This document shows, piece after piece, positions 1 to 8,044 of a stretch of DNA of 41,270 nt. The DNA is from Myxococcales bacterium (GTDB lineage: Bacteria > Myxococcota_A > UBA9160 > SMWR01). How positions within the stretch are numbered: the first letter of the stretch is position 1; every line of letters starts with the position of its first letter. Both the position numbers and the translations under genes were made by a program. Under the pieces are notes generated by a model. The model did no database searches. It saw only the letters and a program-made list of their open reading frames with translations, and had not been told where the DNA came from. Location: the NCBI GenBank assembly GCA_013215615.1, contig JABSQX010000126.1:1-41270 (forward strand). The letters run 5' to 3'.

Positions 1-1134
1 CAGCACGGCGCTCGAAGGAACGCAGGCCCCACTGGTGACGAGGCAGACCTGCGCGTCGTCCACCGGGCTCGTCGACTCGCCGCGCAGCGAGCGGACGCCC
101 TCGACGACGTGGTTGAGGCCGTGGATGTAGGCCTCGGAGAGGCTGCCGCCGGCGGTATTGGTGGGGATCGTGGCGGCGGGCCCGTCGATGTGCCCGTCGC
201 ACACGAAGTCCCCCGCTTCTCCCGTCTTGCAAAAGCCGAAGGCCTCGAGGCCGTAGAGGACCACGGGCGAGAACATGTCGTACATCTGCAGCACGTCGAC
301 ATCGTCGGGGCCGATCTGCGCCATCGCGTAGAGGTCGCGGGCCGTGTAGCGGCCCGGCCAGTCCCAGACGTCCCGCTTGTAGAGATTGGTCATCGCGAAG
401 TGCTGGGGGCCGGTGCCCTGGGCAACGCCGGAGACGTAGATGGGCATTTGCGCGCAGTCCCGGGCGCGGTCGGCAGCCACCAACACCACCGCGCAGGCCC
501 CGTCGTTCTCCGGGCAGCATTCCAGCAGGTGCAGGGGATCGGAGATCATGCGGGAGGAGAGGACGTCCTCCACCGTGATGGGTTCACGGAAATAGGCGTT
601 GGGGTTTCTGGCCGCGTGGGCGCGCTGGGCCACGGACACGCGTGCGAAGCACTCGGCGGGGGCGCCGAAATCGTGGAGGTAGCGGCGCGCCATGAAGGCC
701 TGGGTGTGCACGGGGTTCACCAGCCCGTAGGGGACCTGGAAGGCGTCGCTGCCGCCGACCTCCCAGCCGGTCTTCGACCAGGGGCGTCCGCCCACGGTGC
801 CGCGGTTGCGCGCCCGGTAGGCCACGGCCACTTGGCATTGTCCAGTGGCGATGGCCTGGACGGCGAGCACCACCGGCGCGCAGGCGGCCCCTCCGCCTCC
901 GCTCGCCGAGGCCCATGCCCGAAGATTGTGCGCGCCCAGGCGCCGCGCGAGCAGGGGTGCGCCCCCGGCCTGGCCCTCCACGTGAAAGATCCCGTCCACC
1001 TCGGCGCTGTCGATCCCGGCTTCTTGCAGCGCTGCGCGCGACACCTCGTAGGCGGTCTCGTCCTCGGGCCGGCCGATCTCCCGCACGAATTCGCTCTGGG
1101 CGATGCCCACGATGGCGCTTGCGTCGCGAAGCAT
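1..1134 (-). CDS. Thiolase-fold protein (lipid-transfer / Ltp2-like aldol lyase family), 3' end outside window
   Basis: Open from an ATG at 1134 to the window edge, giving 378 residues with the C-terminus missing. The protein has the thiolase superfamily layout of the SCP-2/lipid-transfer branch: an N-terminal AIVGIAQSEF strand, a glycine-rich ASGGGGAA helix start near residue 77, and the C-terminal NTAGGSLSEAYIHG motif near 330-345 with its histidine. By my alignment the nucleophilic cysteine of true thiolases is replaced by Ser76. Cysteine-free members such as Ltp2 and DitF catalyse retro-aldol cleavage of acyl-CoA side chains with a DUF35 partner, so that activity is more likely than thiolysis. 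This is an inference. A DUF35 gene, if present, would lie beyond the left edge. No strong ribosome binding site is visible. It is divergent from the enoyl-CoA hydratase gene. Confidence 0.8.
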   Translation of the reverse strand, partial: MLRDASAIVGIAQSEFVREIGRPEDETAYEVSRAALQEAGIDSAEVDGIFHVEGQAGGAPLLARRLGAHNLRAWASASGGGGAACAPVVLAVQAIATGQCQVAVAYRARNRGTVGGRPWSKTGWEVGGSDAFQVPYGLVNPVHTQAFMARRYLHDFGAPAECFARVSVAQRAHAARNPNAYFREPITVEDVLSSRMISDPLHLLECCPENDGACAVVLVAADRARDCAQMPIYVSGVAQGTGPQHFAMTNLYKRDVWDWPGRYTARDLYAMAQIGPDDVDVLQMYDMFSPVVLYGLEAFGFCKTGEAGDFVCDGHIDGPAATIPTNTAGGSLSEAYIHGLNHVVEGVRSLRGESTSPVDDAQVCLVTSGACVPSSAVL

Positions 1135-1257
1135 GTGGGCAGCATATCAGGCGGATCCGAGCCTGGGGTATCGTGGCGCGCGATTTCCGCGTGCGACCGC
1201 GGAGGGCGAACTCGCCCCGCGAAGACCGGCCCACGCGGCCGGCGAGGAGACGGATTC

Positions 1258-2019
1258 ATGACCGCAGCCCCCGACCTGCTGTGCGAGAAGCGCGATGGTG
1301 TGGCGACCCTCACCCTCAACCGGCCCGAGCGCAAGAACGCCATGACGCCCCAGATGCTGTGCCTGTTGGCCGAAGCCTGGCAGGATCTCGAACGCGATGA
1401 CGAGGTACGCGCCGTCATCCTGACCGCGCAGGGCGAGTCGGCCTTTTGTCCGGGTGGGGACATGGAGGCGATGGTGCCCGTCATCACCGGGAGTCGGGAG
1501 CCCGCGGATGAGTGGGAGCGGCGCTACCGGGCCGACCAGACGGAAATCTCGCGCATCGCATTCCTCAACCCCTACCCCTTCGACAAGCCGATCGTCGCCG
1601 CTATCAACGGCGACGCGGTGTCGGGTGGCTGCGAGATCCTGCATGCCACCGACATCCGCATCGCCTCGCGAGAGGCCCGCTTCGGCCTGCGGGAGATCGA
1701 GCGCGGCTTGATCCCAGCCGGCGGCTCCCTCGCCAAGCTGCATCGTCAGGTCCCCTACTGCCGGGCCATCGAGATGGTGCTGCTGTGTGAACGGATTCCC
1801 GCCGAGGAGGCCCGGGCCATCGGGCTCATCAACGAGGTCGTGGAGCCGGAAGAGGTCTTGCCGCGCGCCCGGGCGATCGCGCAGCGCCTGGCCTCCTTCG
1901 ACCCCGCCGCCGTGCAGACCGCCAAGCGCACCCTGCGCCAGAGCTGGGGGCTCCCCGAGGAGGAGGCCTGCCGAATCCAGCAGCAGTCCTACGACGACTT
2001 CATGGCCGCCCGGGCCTGA
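1258..2019 (+). CDS. Enoyl-CoA hydratase/isomerase (crotonase family)
   Basis: A 253-aa crotonase, the usual length of the family, which would hydrate trans-2-enoyl-CoA to 3-hydroxyacyl-CoA in beta-oxidation-like pathways. The N-terminus (DGVATLTLNRPERKNAM) is typical. The oxyanion-hole segments are FCPGGDM (63-69) and NGDAVSGG (117-124). Both catalytic glutamates of hydratases are present: Glu146 in FGLRE and Glu172 in AIEMVL. That favours a real hydratase over an isomerase or a non-catalytic relative. The start is the ATG at 1258, placed by a GAGGAG ribosome binding site seven bases upstream. The reading frame stays open far upstream, but that part has no family similarity. The substrate is unknown; the neighbours suggest a role in the local acyl-CoA pathway. 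Confidence 0.93.
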   Translation: MTAAPDLLCEKRDGVATLTLNRPERKNAMTPQMLCLLAEAWQDLERDDEVRAVILTAQGESAFCPGGDMEAMVPVITGSREPADEWERRYRADQTEISRIAFLNPYPFDKPIVAAINGDAVSGGCEILHATDIRIASREARFGLREIERGLIPAGGSLAKLHRQVPYCRAIEMVLLCERIPAEEARAIGLINEVVEPEEVLPRARAIAQRLASFDPAAVQTAKRTLRQSWGLPEEEACRIQQQSYDDFMAARA

Positions 2020-2039
2020 ACGACGGGTTGCGCGCCCGG

Positions 2040-3080
2040 TCAGTCCGCAAGTGCCGGCATCACCTCGCTGCCGAAGAGTTCGATGCACTCTCGCAGCTCC
2101 GCCTCGGGTAGCCCACCGGGGTCGAACATCACCAGGTGCCGTTGGGTCCCCAGCGACTCTCGGAGCTTCCCGATGCGCTCGACGAGTTGCGCGGGACTGC
2201 CGCACATCGCCACCTCGTCGATGAAACTCTCGGCCCTCCAGTCGAAGTCCATGGGTTGGTGTTGGCTGGCGAGCAGCGCGCCCGCCCAGCGCAGGTACTG
2301 GTCGTAGTAGGGGAGCCAGCGGCGCCGGGCCTCCTGGGAGTCGCGTGCCACGAAGCAGTGCGCGCAGGTGCCCACCCGGGCGTCCGCCGGGTCGCGGCCG
2401 TGGGCCTCCCAGCGCTCCAGGTAGCGGTCGCGGGCTGGCTGGAACAGCTCGGCGGGGCCGAAGACCGAGGGCAACATCAGCGGCAGGCCGTTGCGCGCGG
2501 CGAGATCCACCGAGGCGCCCGCGCTTCCGATCCACACCGGCGGATGCGGGCGCTGCAGGGGGCGTGGCTGCACGGTGATGCTCCGCAGCGGTGCGCGGAA
2601 GCGCGGGCTGCAACTCACCTCCTCCTCGCTCCAGACGCGCAGCAGCAGCTCCACGTTCTCCACGTAGCGCGGGTCGGCCTCTTCCCAGGGCTGCCCGAAG
2701 GTGCGGAAGGTGTCCGAGAAGGCCCCCTTGCCCATCACCAGCTCCACGCGTCCGTTCGAGAGCTGGTCCACCGTCGCGTAGTCCTCGGCGACGCGCAGGG
2801 GATCGAGGTTGGCGGCCAGCGTGGTGGCCGTGGAGAGGCGGATGCGCTCCGTGCGCTCCGCGATGGCGGCCAGTACCACCGGTGGCGCGGAGAGGATGTA
2901 CTCACTGAAGTGGTGCTCGCCCAGGTGGACGGAGTGGAAGCCCGCGGCCTCGGCCCAGACCGCCTGCTCGACGAAGTTGCGCTGGCGTCCGGCCTGGGGC
3001 GTCGCATGGCGGCGCGTTGCCGGGTCGGGAAGCCAGTCGCCAAGGGTCATGAGCCCCAGCTGCAAGGTCCGCGCACTCAC
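2040..3080 (-). CDS. LLM class flavin/F420-dependent oxidoreductase (luciferase-like monooxygenase)
   Basis: A 346-aa TIM-barrel protein of the bacterial luciferase-like family, using FMNH2 or F420. Recognisable segments are LGLMTLGDWLPDP at the N-terminus, the GFHSVHLGEHHF strand, the TTLAANLDPLRVAEDYATVDQLSNGR region that follows the cofactor site, and PPVWIGSAG in the second half. The chosen start is a GTG at 3080 that overlaps the amidohydrolase stop codon as GTGA, implying translational coupling. Family members begin just before LGLMTLGD, so a TTG five codons in or the ATG at 3050 is also possible. No strong ribosome binding site decides between them. Coupling to an amidohydrolase suggests oxidation then hydrolysis, or the reverse, of one substrate. 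The substrate cannot be read from the sequence. Confidence 0.9.
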   Translation of the reverse strand: MSARTLQLGLMTLGDWLPDPATRRHATPQAGRQRNFVEQAVWAEAAGFHSVHLGEHHFSEYILSAPPVVLAAIAERTERIRLSTATTLAANLDPLRVAEDYATVDQLSNGRVELVMGKGAFSDTFRTFGQPWEEADPRYVENVELLLRVWSEEEVSCSPRFRAPLRSITVQPRPLQRPHPPVWIGSAGASVDLAARNGLPLMLPSVFGPAELFQPARDRYLERWEAHGRDPADARVGTCAHCFVARDSQEARRRWLPYYDQYLRWAGALLASQHQPMDFDWRAESFIDEVAMCGSPAQLVERIGKLRESLGTQRHLVMFDPGGLPEAELRECIELFGSEVMPALAD

Positions 3081-4504
3081 TCCGGGGCGGGCAAGGTGTC
3101 GGCCACCGCGGTATCCGCGAAGAAGTCCGGATTCGTGGCGCTGAACATTGCGAGGGCGTTGTCGCAGGTGAAGGCGCGGAAGTCCCGGGCGTTCAGGTGC
3201 CCGTTCTCCACCAACTCCCAGGCCTCGACGAGCACGTTTCGGCAGTCGGGCACGTCCCAGTGGCCGATGTCGCTGGCGAAGACCGCGCGCAGCTTCGCGC
3301 CCTGGGGGATCTTGGCGGTGTCGAAGGCGATGGCGTTCATGGGGTCGTCGGCCTCGCAGCCGAAGAAGAACTGTTCCTCGAAGATCTGCTTGACGTCCTC
3401 CGCACTCTCGATGCCGCTCTGCGCGAATTCGTCGGTCACCTCGCGGTCCTCCTCGGGGTCGCTCAGCATCAGCAGCGCCTCGTCGAGGCGGTCCGCCCGC
3501 TCGCGGAAGGCGGCGGGGGCGTATTCCTGCAGGAGCGCTTCGAAGTGCTCGCGGTCCAGGTTGGCGGGGTCGTAGTGGGCGACGTTTCCGCCTCCTCGCT
3601 TCGCATAGTGGCCCAGGATGTCCGAGTAGAGGTTGGCCGCCCAGGCCACGCCCCCCTCCAGGAAGGCGAATCGCAGTTTCGGGAAGCGCCGGGGTACGCC
3701 GCCCAGGAAGATCGAACGGCAGGCCGCTTCGCCCGCCGTCGCGAAGTTGCCGATGTGGTTGTACACGTAGCTGCTGCGCGAGACCCGCGTCCCCCAGCCC
3801 TGGCCGCTCGAGTGGAAGGTGGGGGAGACCCCGAGTTCCTGGCAGCGCTGCCAGACCGGGTCGTAGTCGTAGTCGCTGTCGTGGGCCAGCGTGTCGAGCC
3901 AGCGCGCGCCGCGCACGTGCTCGGCACCGGGCACCGGCCGGGGGATCACGCCGGAGAGCATCACGGCTTTCAGACCCAGTTCCCCCACCGCGTAATCGAG
4001 TTCCGCGATGGCTTCCTCCGGTGTAAACATGGGGATGGCGGCGACCGGCTCCAGGCGATCGCGGTAGCCGGCATAGAACTCCGCGTAGTAGCGGTTGTAG
4101 GCGCGAGCCGAGGCGCGGCGTACCTCCTCGTCGTCGAGCGCCGTGACGGTGAGACCGTATGTGGGGAAGAGCAGCGCGAAGTCGATCCCCAACTCGTCGA
4201 GTCGCTGGTACATGAGCTGGGGGAACATCGCGGTGGCGCGATCCAGGGTGTTGCGGGTCGGCAGCCCCCACCACGCGAAGCGCGTCATTCCCAGTTCCCT
4301 GCGCTTCTCCCACGGGACCTGGCGGGCCAGGCGCCCGCCCGTAGAGAGCCGGTCGAAGCGCTGGGCGACCTCCTCTCCTGCCAATTCCACCAGGAAGTCG
4401 CGGACCTGGGGGATGAACTCGATCAGGTGCCCGTCGCCGTCCACGATGGGGTGGTCGAGCTGGGCGCGGATCTTCTCCACGGGGTCGTTGCGTGTGGGCT
4501 GCAT
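3077..4504 (-). CDS. Amidohydrolase family 2 metal-dependent hydrolase
   Basis: A 475-aa protein of the amidohydrolase_2 (PF04909-type) TIM-barrel family, whose members are metal-dependent hydrolases or decarboxylases. Motifs seen: DGDGHL near residue 22-27 where the metal-binding histidine lies, TFHSSGQGW (the second metal histidine), EGGVAW, and SDIGHWD near the C-terminus with the metal-binding aspartate. Many relatives occur beside luciferase-like oxidoreductases in lineages that degrade hydrophobic organic compounds. The ATG at 4504 has a GGAGG ribosome binding site six bases upstream. It is the first gene of a two-gene unit with the downstream luciferase-like gene (4-base overlap) and has a credible promoter at 4531-4559. 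The substrate is unknown. Confidence 0.9.
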   Translation of the reverse strand: MQPTRNDPVEKIRAQLDHPIVDGDGHLIEFIPQVRDFLVELAGEEVAQRFDRLSTGGRLARQVPWEKRRELGMTRFAWWGLPTRNTLDRATAMFPQLMYQRLDELGIDFALLFPTYGLTVTALDDEEVRRASARAYNRYYAEFYAGYRDRLEPVAAIPMFTPEEAIAELDYAVGELGLKAVMLSGVIPRPVPGAEHVRGARWLDTLAHDSDYDYDPVWQRCQELGVSPTFHSSGQGWGTRVSRSSYVYNHIGNFATAGEAACRSIFLGGVPRRFPKLRFAFLEGGVAWAANLYSDILGHYAKRGGGNVAHYDPANLDREHFEALLQEYAPAAFRERADRLDEALLMLSDPEEDREVTDEFAQSGIESAEDVKQIFEEQFFFGCEADDPMNAIAFDTAKIPQGAKLRAVFASDIGHWDVPDCRNVLVEAWELVENGHLNARDFRAFTCDNALAMFSATNPDFFADTAVADTLPAPE

Positions 4505-4530
4505 GGGAGGCCTCCGAAGTCTTCGCGGGG

Positions 4531-4559
4531 ATTCTGTGCCGCACGGACCGTCCTGTAAA
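4531..4559 (-). promoter_or_regulatory. Candidate sigma-70 promoter for the amidohydrolase/LLM operon
   Basis: Read on the minus strand: a -35 element TTTACA (4559-4554), a 17-base spacer, and a -10 element CAGAAT (4536-4531). Transcription would start near 4524, about 20 bases before the ATG at 4504 and just ahead of its GGAGG site. The match is good for such GC-rich DNA, but no experiment supports it. Confidence 0.45.
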
Positions 4560-4636
4560 GTCGCGCCTTGACGCCCGCGGGATCCTCTTGCAGGCTGCCC
4601 GCTCGGGCGTTCTGCAACCGCAAGGGAGGTAGACCC

Positions 4637-5785
4637 GTGAGCGCAGCCATCGATCCCCTTGCCGAGGCCAAGGCGCTTAGATCCCTGGTCGAGGCGGAAG
4701 CCGATGCCACGGACCGCGACCTCACCCTCACCCCGCTCCTCGTGGAGGCCTTCGCGAGGTCGAAACTCTTTCACCTGATGGTCCCCGAGGCCTTCGGCGG
4801 CCTGGAGGCTCCGACCGACACGCTGCTCGACGTCTTCGAGGAACTCTCCCACCAGGATGGATCGGTGGGTTGGACGCAGATGGCCAACGCCAGCGCCACC
4901 TCCTACGTGGCCTTCCTGGATCCCGCGCTCGGCAAGGCGATGCTCGCCGACCCGCCCGAGTCCGTCTTCGCCGGGCAGTTCGCTCCACGCGGCGAGGTGA
5001 AGCGCGAGTCCGGGGGTTACCGGGTCTCCGGCAGCTTCGGGTTCGGCAGCGGCAGTGCGCACGCCAGCTACCTGGGCGGCGCCGGCATGCTCTTCAACGA
5101 TGACGGCAGCCCGGAGATTCTCGAGAGTGGCATGCCGGGTTACCTGTGCTTCTTCGTGCCCCGGGGGCAGGTGGAGTTCGAAGGGGGCTGGGACGTGATG
5201 GGGCTCCGGGGCACCGGCAGTTTCGACTACCGGATTCCCGAACAGCACGTGGACGCCGAGGCGGGTTTCTTCCTCTTCGAATCGACGGTGCGAACCGGCG
5301 GCGCACTCTACGGGCTCGGTGCCACTGCGCTGGCAGGCCTGGGCCACGCGGGCTGGGGGCTGGGGGTCGCCCAGCGCGCCCTGGACGAAATCGTTGGCAT
5401 CGCGGCAGGAGGTCGCGTCAGAATGGGCGCCGCCGCGCTCGTCGACCAGCAGGTCTTCCAGCGCGAACTCGGGGAGCACAGCCTGGCGCTGCACTCGGTC
5501 CGCCTACTGGTGCACGACGTCTACGGTCGCGCTCAGGAGCGCCTGCGCGCGGGCGACCCGCTCGACAAGAGCTGGAACGACGAACTGATGGCCTCGGTCG
5601 CCTATCTCACCCAGGTGGCGGAGAGCGCCACCCTCTTCTCCTACCGTGCGGCGGGCAGCCAGGGACTTCGAAACCCCAGCTGCGTGCAGCGCTGCTTCCG
5701 CGACATGTTCACCGGCGGGCTGCACGTCTACGTGGACCGCCGCAGCTACGAGGAGCTGGCGCGCGGCCGCCTGGCGGGAAACTGA
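4637..5785 (+). CDS. Acyl-CoA dehydrogenase-fold flavoprotein (DszC/HsaA-like monooxygenase or dehydrogenase)
   Basis: A 382-aa protein with the three-part acyl-CoA dehydrogenase fold. It has an N-terminal helical domain (LFHLMVPEAFGG around 43-54), a middle beta domain ending in the diagnostic WDVMGLRGTGSFDYRI, and a C-terminal helical domain with CVQRCFRDMFTGGLHVYVDRRSYEEL. The GLRGTGS and RD-(x)n-H arrangement resembles group D flavin monooxygenases (HsaA, HpaB, DszC) as much as true acyl-CoA dehydrogenases. The usual catalytic glutamate of dehydrogenases is not evident at the expected place. The GTG start at 4637 follows a GGGAGGT ribosome binding site. It is divergent from the amidohydrolase gene across 132 bases. 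A monooxygenase role would need a flavin reductase, and none is in the window. Confidence 0.82.
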   Translation: MSAAIDPLAEAKALRSLVEAEADATDRDLTLTPLLVEAFARSKLFHLMVPEAFGGLEAPTDTLLDVFEELSHQDGSVGWTQMANASATSYVAFLDPALGKAMLADPPESVFAGQFAPRGEVKRESGGYRVSGSFGFGSGSAHASYLGGAGMLFNDDGSPEILESGMPGYLCFFVPRGQVEFEGGWDVMGLRGTGSFDYRIPEQHVDAEAGFFLFESTVRTGGALYGLGATALAGLGHAGWGLGVAQRALDEIVGIAAGGRVRMGAAALVDQQVFQRELGEHSLALHSVRLLVHDVYGRAQERLRAGDPLDKSWNDELMASVAYLTQVAESATLFSYRAAGSQGLRNPSCVQRCFRDMFTGGLHVYVDRRSYEELARGRLAGN

Positions 5786-5815
5786 AAAGCGGCTCCCTCC
5801 CTTCTCGAAGCGAGC

Positions 5816-5837
5816 GCAGCGCGGATCTGCGCGCTGC
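5816..5837. terminator. Hairpin between convergent genes
   Basis: A perfect 8-bp inverted repeat, GCAGCGCG and CGCGCTGC, with a 6-base loop (GATCTG) lies between the end of the acyl-CoA-dehydrogenase-fold gene and the end of the alcohol dehydrogenase gene. Its position between converging genes suits a bidirectional terminator. There is no T-tract on either side, so it may act as a stalling or RNA-stabilising hairpin instead. Confidence 0.45.
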
Positions 5838-5845
5838 CGTGGACC

Positions 5846-6946
5846 TCAGATCGTCAGCACGGTACGGATACCCTGGGCGGCTGCCACGTCCGCCATGCCC
5901 TCATTGATCTCCTCGAGTGGCCGGCGGGCGGTGATCATGCTCTCGAGGTCCAGGCGCCCGGCCTTCCAGAGGGCCACCAGGCGCGGGATCTCGTAGAGCG
6001 AGTTACAGCTGCCCAGCACGCAGCCGATCAGCTTCTTCTCCTGAACGCCGAAGAGCGCGGCCGGGGACAGCGTCACGGGATCGTCGATGGGAATGGCGCC
6101 CACGATCACGGTGGTCCCGCCGTTCCGGCAGGCCCCGATGCCGGTGTGCACGAGCACCGAGCGACCGACCGCGTCGAACGCACAATCGACTCCCACGCCG
6201 GTGATCTCGTAGCAGCGGCTCACCACGTCCTCGCTTTCGGGGTCGATGCAGTCGGTGGCCCCGAAGCGCGCTGCCGACTCGCGCCGGGCCGCCACGGGGT
6301 CCGAGACCAGGATGCGCGAGGCGCCTGCGATCCGGGCTCCTTGCACGATAGAGAGGCCGATGCCGCCCAGCCCCATCACCAGCACGGTGGCACCGGGCGT
6401 CACCTTGGCGGTGTTGAGCACGGCGCCCACCCCGGTCTGTACCGCGCAGCCGATCACGCAGGCGGTCTCGAGGGGTACGTCGGCGTCCACCACGACGGCG
6501 CCCGACGCTTGCGTGAGCACCCGCTCCGCGAAGCCGGCGACCCCGAAGCCCCGGAAGACCCGCTCGCCCTTGCGGGAGAGCCCGGTGCTGCCGTCCGGGA
6601 AGGCGTTGGTCTGGATCGAGATCGTCTGCACGCAGAGCGCCGCTTCGCCGCGAACGCAGTAGTAGCAGAGGCCGCAGGGCGGACAGGGGGACAGCACTAC
6701 CTTGTCGCCGGCGCGGTGACTCTCCACGCCGGGGCCCACCGCTTCCACGACGCCGGCGGCCTCGTGGCCGAGGATCACCGGCAGCGTGGTCGCCGGGAAG
6801 CTTCCATCCACGATGCTCAGATCCGAATGGCAGATCCCGCAGTGGGAAACGGCCACCCGGACCTGGCCGGGTGCGGGGTCGGCGATCTCTACGTCTTCCA
6901 GTATGCGCAGCGGTTCGCCCGCTTTCTCGAGTACGGCAGCCTTCAA
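5846..6946 (-). CDS. Zinc-dependent alcohol dehydrogenase (MDR superfamily, class III-like)
   Basis: A 366-aa medium-chain dehydrogenase. Catalytic zinc ligands are Cys36 (in SHCGICHSD), His61-Glu62 (GHE) and the cysteine of VIGCAVQTG. The structural zinc is held by Cys91, Cys94, Cys97 and Cys105 with the canonical 3-3-8 spacing. The Rossmann motif GLGGIG is followed by an acidic residue in LVSDP, which favours NAD over NADP. Overall it resembles the long-chain or S-hydroxymethyl-glutathione-type dehydrogenases annotated as alcohol dehydrogenase. The start is a TTG at 6946, with GGGAGG seven bases upstream and MKAAVLEKAG as the expected N-terminus. It is transcribed alone, divergent from IF-1. 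It could oxidise an alcohol intermediate of the adjacent catabolic genes, but this is inference. Confidence 0.92.
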   Translation of the reverse strand: MKAAVLEKAGEPLRILEDVEIADPAPGQVRVAVSHCGICHSDLSIVDGSFPATTLPVILGHEAAGVVEAVGPGVESHRAGDKVVLSPCPPCGLCYYCVRGEAALCVQTISIQTNAFPDGSTGLSRKGERVFRGFGVAGFAERVLTQASGAVVVDADVPLETACVIGCAVQTGVGAVLNTAKVTPGATVLVMGLGGIGLSIVQGARIAGASRILVSDPVAARRESAARFGATDCIDPESEDVVSRCYEITGVGVDCAFDAVGRSVLVHTGIGACRNGGTTVIVGAIPIDDPVTLSPAALFGVQEKKLIGCVLGSCNSLYEIPRLVALWKAGRLDLESMITARRPLEEINEGMADVAAAQGIRTVLTI

Positions 6947-7114
6947 GAGGAACCCTCCCGTGTCCGCAGAAATCGCGGTGACCGCAAGCTAGCGCCGAGG
7001 CCCTGACAGCGGCTACTCTGGCGCCGCGCGGAGCCAGCCGCGTCGCTTCGTGAACGACTCGCGATGCACTGCAGCGGCTGGAGCGACGGACGAGACGCGC
7101 GGGGAAGCGAGCGC

Positions 7115-7351
7115 TTGGCACGAGACGACCTGATCCAGGGCACCGGAACCGTCGAGAAGATCCTCGGCGGGGGTCGCTACCAGATCGAACTCGAGAGCGG
7201 CCAGACGGTCACCGCCCAGTTGTCCGGCCGCATGCGCCGCTTTCGGATTCGCGTGATTCCCGGAGACCGGGTGCAGGTGGGGCTCTCGCCCTATGACCCG
7301 ACTCATGGCTTCATCACCTTCCGCCTGCGTGAGGGCCAGACCGCCCGATAG
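7115..7351 (+). CDS. infA: Translation initiation factor IF-1
   Basis: A 78-aa single OB-fold protein that binds the ribosomal A site during initiation. It aligns throughout with IF-1: LARDDLIQGTGTVEKI, then the beta strands YQIELESGQTVTAQLSGRMRR, then RVIPGDRVQVGLSPYDPTHGFITFR. The start is taken as a TTG at 7115 because it gives the family N-terminus M-A-(K/R)-x-D, with GGGGAAG about nine bases upstream. An ATG at 7064 would add 17 residues unlike the family. The gene stands outside any ribosomal protein operon and is followed by the acyltransferase gene 30 bases on. There may be another infA elsewhere in the genome; this cannot be judged here. Confidence 0.93.
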   Translation: MARDDLIQGTGTVEKILGGGRYQIELESGQTVTAQLSGRMRRFRIRVIPGDRVQVGLSPYDPTHGFITFRLREGQTAR

Positions 7352-7381
7352 CCGAGAGGCGCGGGTCGCCGGAGGCTCCCT

Positions 7382-8035
7382 GTGTCGATCCCCGTCTCGG
7401 TGGTCCTACGCCTCAAGGCCATCCAGGCCTGGGATCGTTGGCGGCTGCGCGGCCAGCAGGCGCGACATCCGGGCCTTCGTATCCATCCCGATGCCAGCAG
7501 CAACCTGGCCTCTGCGTATTTCGCGCTGGAGCCGGGTGCGGAGCTGCGGATCGGGGCGGGGGTCGTCACCGAGCGCCGCGCGGGCGCCTTGCGCTTCCTG
7601 CTGTCCCGTGGGGCCCGGGTCGAGGTGGGGGAGGGCACCTGGTTGCGCACGGAAGTCCAGCCGGTGTTGCTGGTGGCGGGCCCGGGCGCAGAGATCCGGA
7701 TCGGGCCAGAGGGATTTCTGAACGGCTGTCACCTGAGTGCCAAGTCGACGTTGACCCTGGGCCGGCGTGCCTGGGTGGGCTTCGGGAGCCGGCTCATCGA
7801 CGCAGACCAGCACGATCTCGACGCCGAACATCCCGAACGGGTGGCGCCCATCGAGGTGGGGGACTGCGCGTGGATCGCCGGGGACGTCAGCGTGATGCGG
7901 GGAGTCCGCATCGGTGAGCACGCGGTGGTCGGCGCCCGCTCGCTGGTCACCGCGGACGTGCCGCCTCACAGCGTGGCCTTCGGACAACCGGCCCGAGTGC
8001 GGGGCGAGGTCGGCGATCGCTCGCGGACCCGGTAG
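7382..8035 (+). CDS. Left-handed beta-helix acyltransferase (WbbJ/LbetaH family)
   Basis: A 217-aa hexapeptide-repeat protein. The repeats are visible as GAELRIG, GARVEVG, GAEIRIG, STLTLG, RAWVGFG, IEVGDCAWIAGDVSVMRGVRIGEHAVVGARSLV, ending in VAFGQPARV, the usual C-terminus of sugar or serine O-acetyltransferase-like enzymes. DADQHDLD holds the histidine expected at the acyl-transfer site. Family members transfer acetyl from CoA to sugars of surface polysaccharides. The GTG start at 7382 has GGAGG upstream. It is followed nine bases later by the formyltransferase gene, so the two may modify the same sugar nucleotide, which is inference. No glycosyltransferases are nearby. Confidence 0.88.
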   Translation: MSIPVSVVLRLKAIQAWDRWRLRGQQARHPGLRIHPDASSNLASAYFALEPGAELRIGAGVVTERRAGALRFLLSRGARVEVGEGTWLRTEVQPVLLVAGPGAEIRIGPEGFLNGCHLSAKSTLTLGRRAWVGFGSRLIDADQHDLDAEHPERVAPIEVGDCAWIAGDVSVMRGVRIGEHAVVGARSLVTADVPPHSVAFGQPARVRGEVGDRSRTR

Positions 8036-8044
8036 TTTCCCCGC

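Noticed and set aside
109-1257. A long open frame continuing upstream of the enoyl-CoA hydratase
   Set aside because: It is antisense to the thiolase-fold gene, has no family similarity, and the hydratase has a clear ATG with a GAGGAG site at 1258. It is a high-GC shadow frame.
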